Shown here in pieces: positions 63,671 through 64,000 of a stretch of DNA of 64,000 nt. Source of the DNA: Lachnospiraceae bacterium (GTDB lineage: Bacteria; Bacillota; Clostridia; Lachnospirales; Lachnospiraceae). A model generated the notes under the pieces. The model was not told the DNA's origin, searched no databases, and saw nothing but the letters and a program-made list of their open reading frames with translations. The first letter of the stretch is position 1, and each line of letters opens with the position of its first letter. The stretch lies in contig JAMPFQ010000019.1 of NCBI GenBank assembly GCA_023664345.1, positions 1 to 64,000 on the forward strand. The letters run 5' to 3'. Position numbers and translations under genes: made by a program.

Positions 63671-64000
63671 TTGAACCTGTTTATTGACAATAAGAGCGGC
63701 GCACCGATCTACGACCAGATCTACTCCCAGATCAAGAACCAGATCATCAGCGGCGAACTGAAAGAGAATGAGATGCTTCCCTCCATACGCGGCCTGGCAA
63801 AGGATCTGCGCATCAGTTTTATCACCACGAAACGCGCCTATGAGGAACTGGAAAAGTCGGGATTCATCTACACGATACAGGCCAAGGGCTGCTATGTGGC
63901 TCCGAAGAACGTGGAACTGATCCGGGAGGAAAATCTCAAGAAGATCGAATCCCATATAGAGCAGATCGTCCAGCTGGCTGCCTCCTGCAACCTTGGCAGG
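63671..64000 (+). CDS. GntR-family (YtrA type) regulator, cut by the window edge
   Basis: First 110 residues. I start it at TTG 63671, preceded by GGAGGTGATGAC at ideal distance; there is no upstream ATG in frame. The winged helix reads GAPIYDQIYSQIKNQIISGELKENEMLPSIRGLAKDLRISFITTKRAYEELEKSGFIYTIQAKGCYVAP, as in the YtrA subfamily, which has a short C-terminal dimer domain. The visible tail (EENLKKIESHIEQIVQLAAS) fits. It often controls an adjacent ABC transporter; here either the divergent GH88 operon or genes beyond the window could be targets. Confidence 0.88.
   Translation, partial: MNLFIDNKSGAPIYDQIYSQIKNQIISGELKENEMLPSIRGLAKDLRISFITTKRAYEELEKSGFIYTIQAKGCYVAPKNVELIREENLKKIESHIEQIVQLAASCNLGR

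Overview
The window looks like a chromosomal segment of a gut-type Lachnospiraceae (Clostridia, Bacillota). The support is the Gram-positive gene content (HprK, a Crh-like HPr, WhiA, RapZ, MecA, a T-box before proS, YitT, DUF1846), strong AGGAGG ribosome binding sites, sugar ABC transporters without their own ATPase, YesN-type AraC sensors and roughly 50% GC. The genus is an inference. No rRNA, tRNA, CRISPR array, phage or insertion sequence was recognised.

Layout. 0.1-2.6 kb: a GNAT acetyltransferase and a polytopic glycosyltransferase-like protein. 2.9-16.4 kb: a leftward glycan-use locus with GH43 fused to ankyrin repeats, an AraC-type membrane sensor, GH95 alpha-L-fucosidase, a binding protein, two permeases, then a second binding-protein-like lipoprotein and an unknown lipoprotein. 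16.6-25.5 kb: fructose-bisphosphate aldolase, a lipid kinase, and the conserved run uvrC-hprK-glcK-murB-rapZ-whiA-HPr. 25.5-33.4 kb: cell-wall genes (amidase, SpoIID/LysM protein), aminopeptidase M18 and FtsH. 33.6-42.3 kb: DUF1846, CTP synthase, YitT, thioredoxin, TrmB, D,D-carboxypeptidase, an exonuclease and an esterase. 42.3-44.4 kb: proS with a T-box leader and an inserted array of palindromes. 44.4-50.2 kb: an ECF sigma factor with two membrane proteins, a GtrII-type protein, a membrane-anchored MerR regulator with a YbjQ protein, and MecA. 50.3-57.5 kb: an FtsX-type ABC exporter, a decayed AbiE-like pair and a two-component system. 57.6-64 kb: a second glycan locus (GH88, CBM-like protein, two permeases, binding protein) facing a GntR regulator that runs off the right edge.

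How the parts fit. The two glycan loci resemble each other: exported binding protein, two permeases, and intracellular glycosidases. Both appear to be regulated. The first has a 21-bp direct repeat at its promoter, fitting the AraC protein inside it. The second has a near-perfect cre site and a divergent GntR gene. The central block carries the Ser-46 branch of carbon catabolite control (HprK and an HPr-like protein with Asp at position 15 and Ser at 46) beside a ROK glucokinase, so that cre could be read through the same circuit.

The most unusual material is non-coding. Between the proS T-box and proS lie three tandem ~110-bp palindromic units; one differs from the others by changes that are compensated across both arms of its stem. 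A lone end of the same family sits at 59.84 kb. Two other palindrome families (one with CACACTTCC ends, one with a TTGACAC core) are scattered between genes and supply stop codons or last codons to some genes.
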